A stretch of 6,166 nt of DNA from Chromatiales bacterium (GTDB taxonomy: Bacteria; Pseudomonadota; Gammaproteobacteria; SZUA-152): assembly GCA_026999335.1 (NCBI GenBank), contig JALTPW010000020.1, forward strand, positions 1 to 6,166, written 5' to 3'. The notes beneath the pieces were generated by a model. That model was not told where the DNA came from. It made no database searches and worked only from the letters and a program-made list of their open reading frames with translations. This document shows positions 5,897 to 6,166 of the stretch, piece after piece. The translations under genes were made by a program, and so were the position numbers. How positions within the stretch are numbered: the first letter of the stretch is position 1; every line of letters starts with the position of its first letter.

Positions 5897-5929
5897 ACGA
5901 TAGATCACGAAATCCATTTTATGTATTGG

Positions 5930-6166
5930 TTAGGAAACAGCCGCATATAAACTCGCCCCACCAATAAACAAGAATACCAGCCAAGAATAATGCCGCCCTT
6001 TCGAGGCTACCAGTGCAATAATTCCGGTGGCCAGAAAAGTAATGGCCACGACCATGGATATGTTATAGAAAGAGATCGACTGTTCAGCAAGCAAAATCAG
6101 AATTGCAGCAAAGCCCCACCAAGCTATTGTTGTAATGTGCCATGCAAACCTTAGTGTAAGCATAGT
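5930..6166 (-). CDS. Small membrane protein of unknown function, 5' end missing
   Basis: Seventy-nine codons including the stop are visible and the frame is open to the window edge. The Met at 6163 is probably internal, because TLRFAWHITTIAWWGFAA resembles, from memory, a mid-protein segment of a larger (about 110-130 aa) uncharacterised membrane protein family, with more residues upstream. Counting from that Met, three hydrophobic helices lie at about 11-27, 33-52 and 58-76. Trp and His residues cluster before the first helix (W8, H9, W15, W16). No enzymatic motif can be seen. It is AT-rich like the GNAT remnant, which begins 12 bp after its stop on the same strand, suggesting both came in together. 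The family link is from memory and weak; the open frame and hydrophobic pattern are directly seen. Confidence 0.6.
   Translation of the reverse strand, partial: TMLTLRFAWHITTIAWWGFAAILILLAEQSISFYNISMVVAITFLATGIIALVASKGRHYSWLVFLFIGGASLYAAVS

Larger units (their letters stand above)
5576..5917 (-). pseudogene. GNAT N-acetyltransferase, truncated remnant
   Basis: The open frame is 113 codons, but only about residues 35-76 (5690-5815) look like a GNAT N-terminus: IHIRHASKKDARYIAKIHVEAWR, then MPDEYLKSL. This matches the beta1-alpha1-alpha2 region of GNAT acetyltransferases. A complete enzyme would run to about 150-170 aa with an acetyl-CoA-binding R/Q-x-x-G-x-G/A loop, which is absent. From residue 77 on, the frame is encoded by a REP-like hairpin (WLSRAWPAP) and unrelated DNA. 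The first 34 residues also look unlike a GNAT start: they cross a T8-GC-A8 tract, and there is no ATG before IKIHIRH, only ATC. The gene is therefore probably broken at its 3' end and perhaps at its start too. It follows the upstream membrane gene by 12 bp on the same strand. Codons are AT-rich compared with the genes to the left. Confidence 0.7.

Noticed and set aside
5917..5932. Possible integron attC site between the membrane protein gene and the GNAT remnant
   Set aside because: Only 12 bp separate the two frames, too short for an attC site, and no paired core sites were found.

Overview
The window reads as chromosomal DNA from a gammaproteobacterium of moderately high GC. The main evidence is the conserved block ygfB / small coiled-coil gene / zapA / 6S RNA (ssrS) / fau, whose order and orientation are characteristic of Gammaproteobacteria. 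The genus cannot be named from the sequence.

Left part (1-2880, + strand): the 3' portion of a DUF58 gene, whose start lies before the window, is translationally coupled to tgpA, a membrane-anchored transglutaminase-like protein with an intact Cys-His-Asp triad. In relatives these two genes follow a MoxR-type AAA+ ATPase gene, which would lie just upstream. The pair acts at the cell envelope, but its substrate is not known.

Middle part (2892-4560, mostly - strand): a sigma70-type promoter at 4484-4512 drives a small coiled-coil protein (TIGR02449 type), zapA (FtsZ-ring assembly), the 6S RNA and then fau (5-formyltetrahydrofolate cyclo-ligase). A leader of about 240 nt separates the 6S RNA from fau. 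fau converges on tgpA with only 11 bp between them and no visible terminator. ygfB is divergent, and its probable extended -10 promoter lies back to back with the zapA-side promoter in a gap of about 110 bp.

Right part (4560-5561, + strand): ygfB is followed, after 51 bp, by a SirB2-family membrane protein gene. In many relatives pepP-ubiH follow ygfB instead, so the neighbourhood is rearranged here.

Right edge (5562-6166): composition drops sharply to AT-rich. It contains a composite of hairpins (an imperfect inverted repeat, a bulged hairpin and a REP-like GCGGGC-CAT-GCCCGC hairpin), a GNAT acetyltransferase gene truncated where the REP-like hairpin begins, an 18-bp T8-GC-A8 palindrome, and the 3' part of a small membrane protein gene running off the window. 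This looks like an acquired, decaying region. I see no clear new defence or metabolic system; the repeat-truncated GNAT junction is the least explained part.
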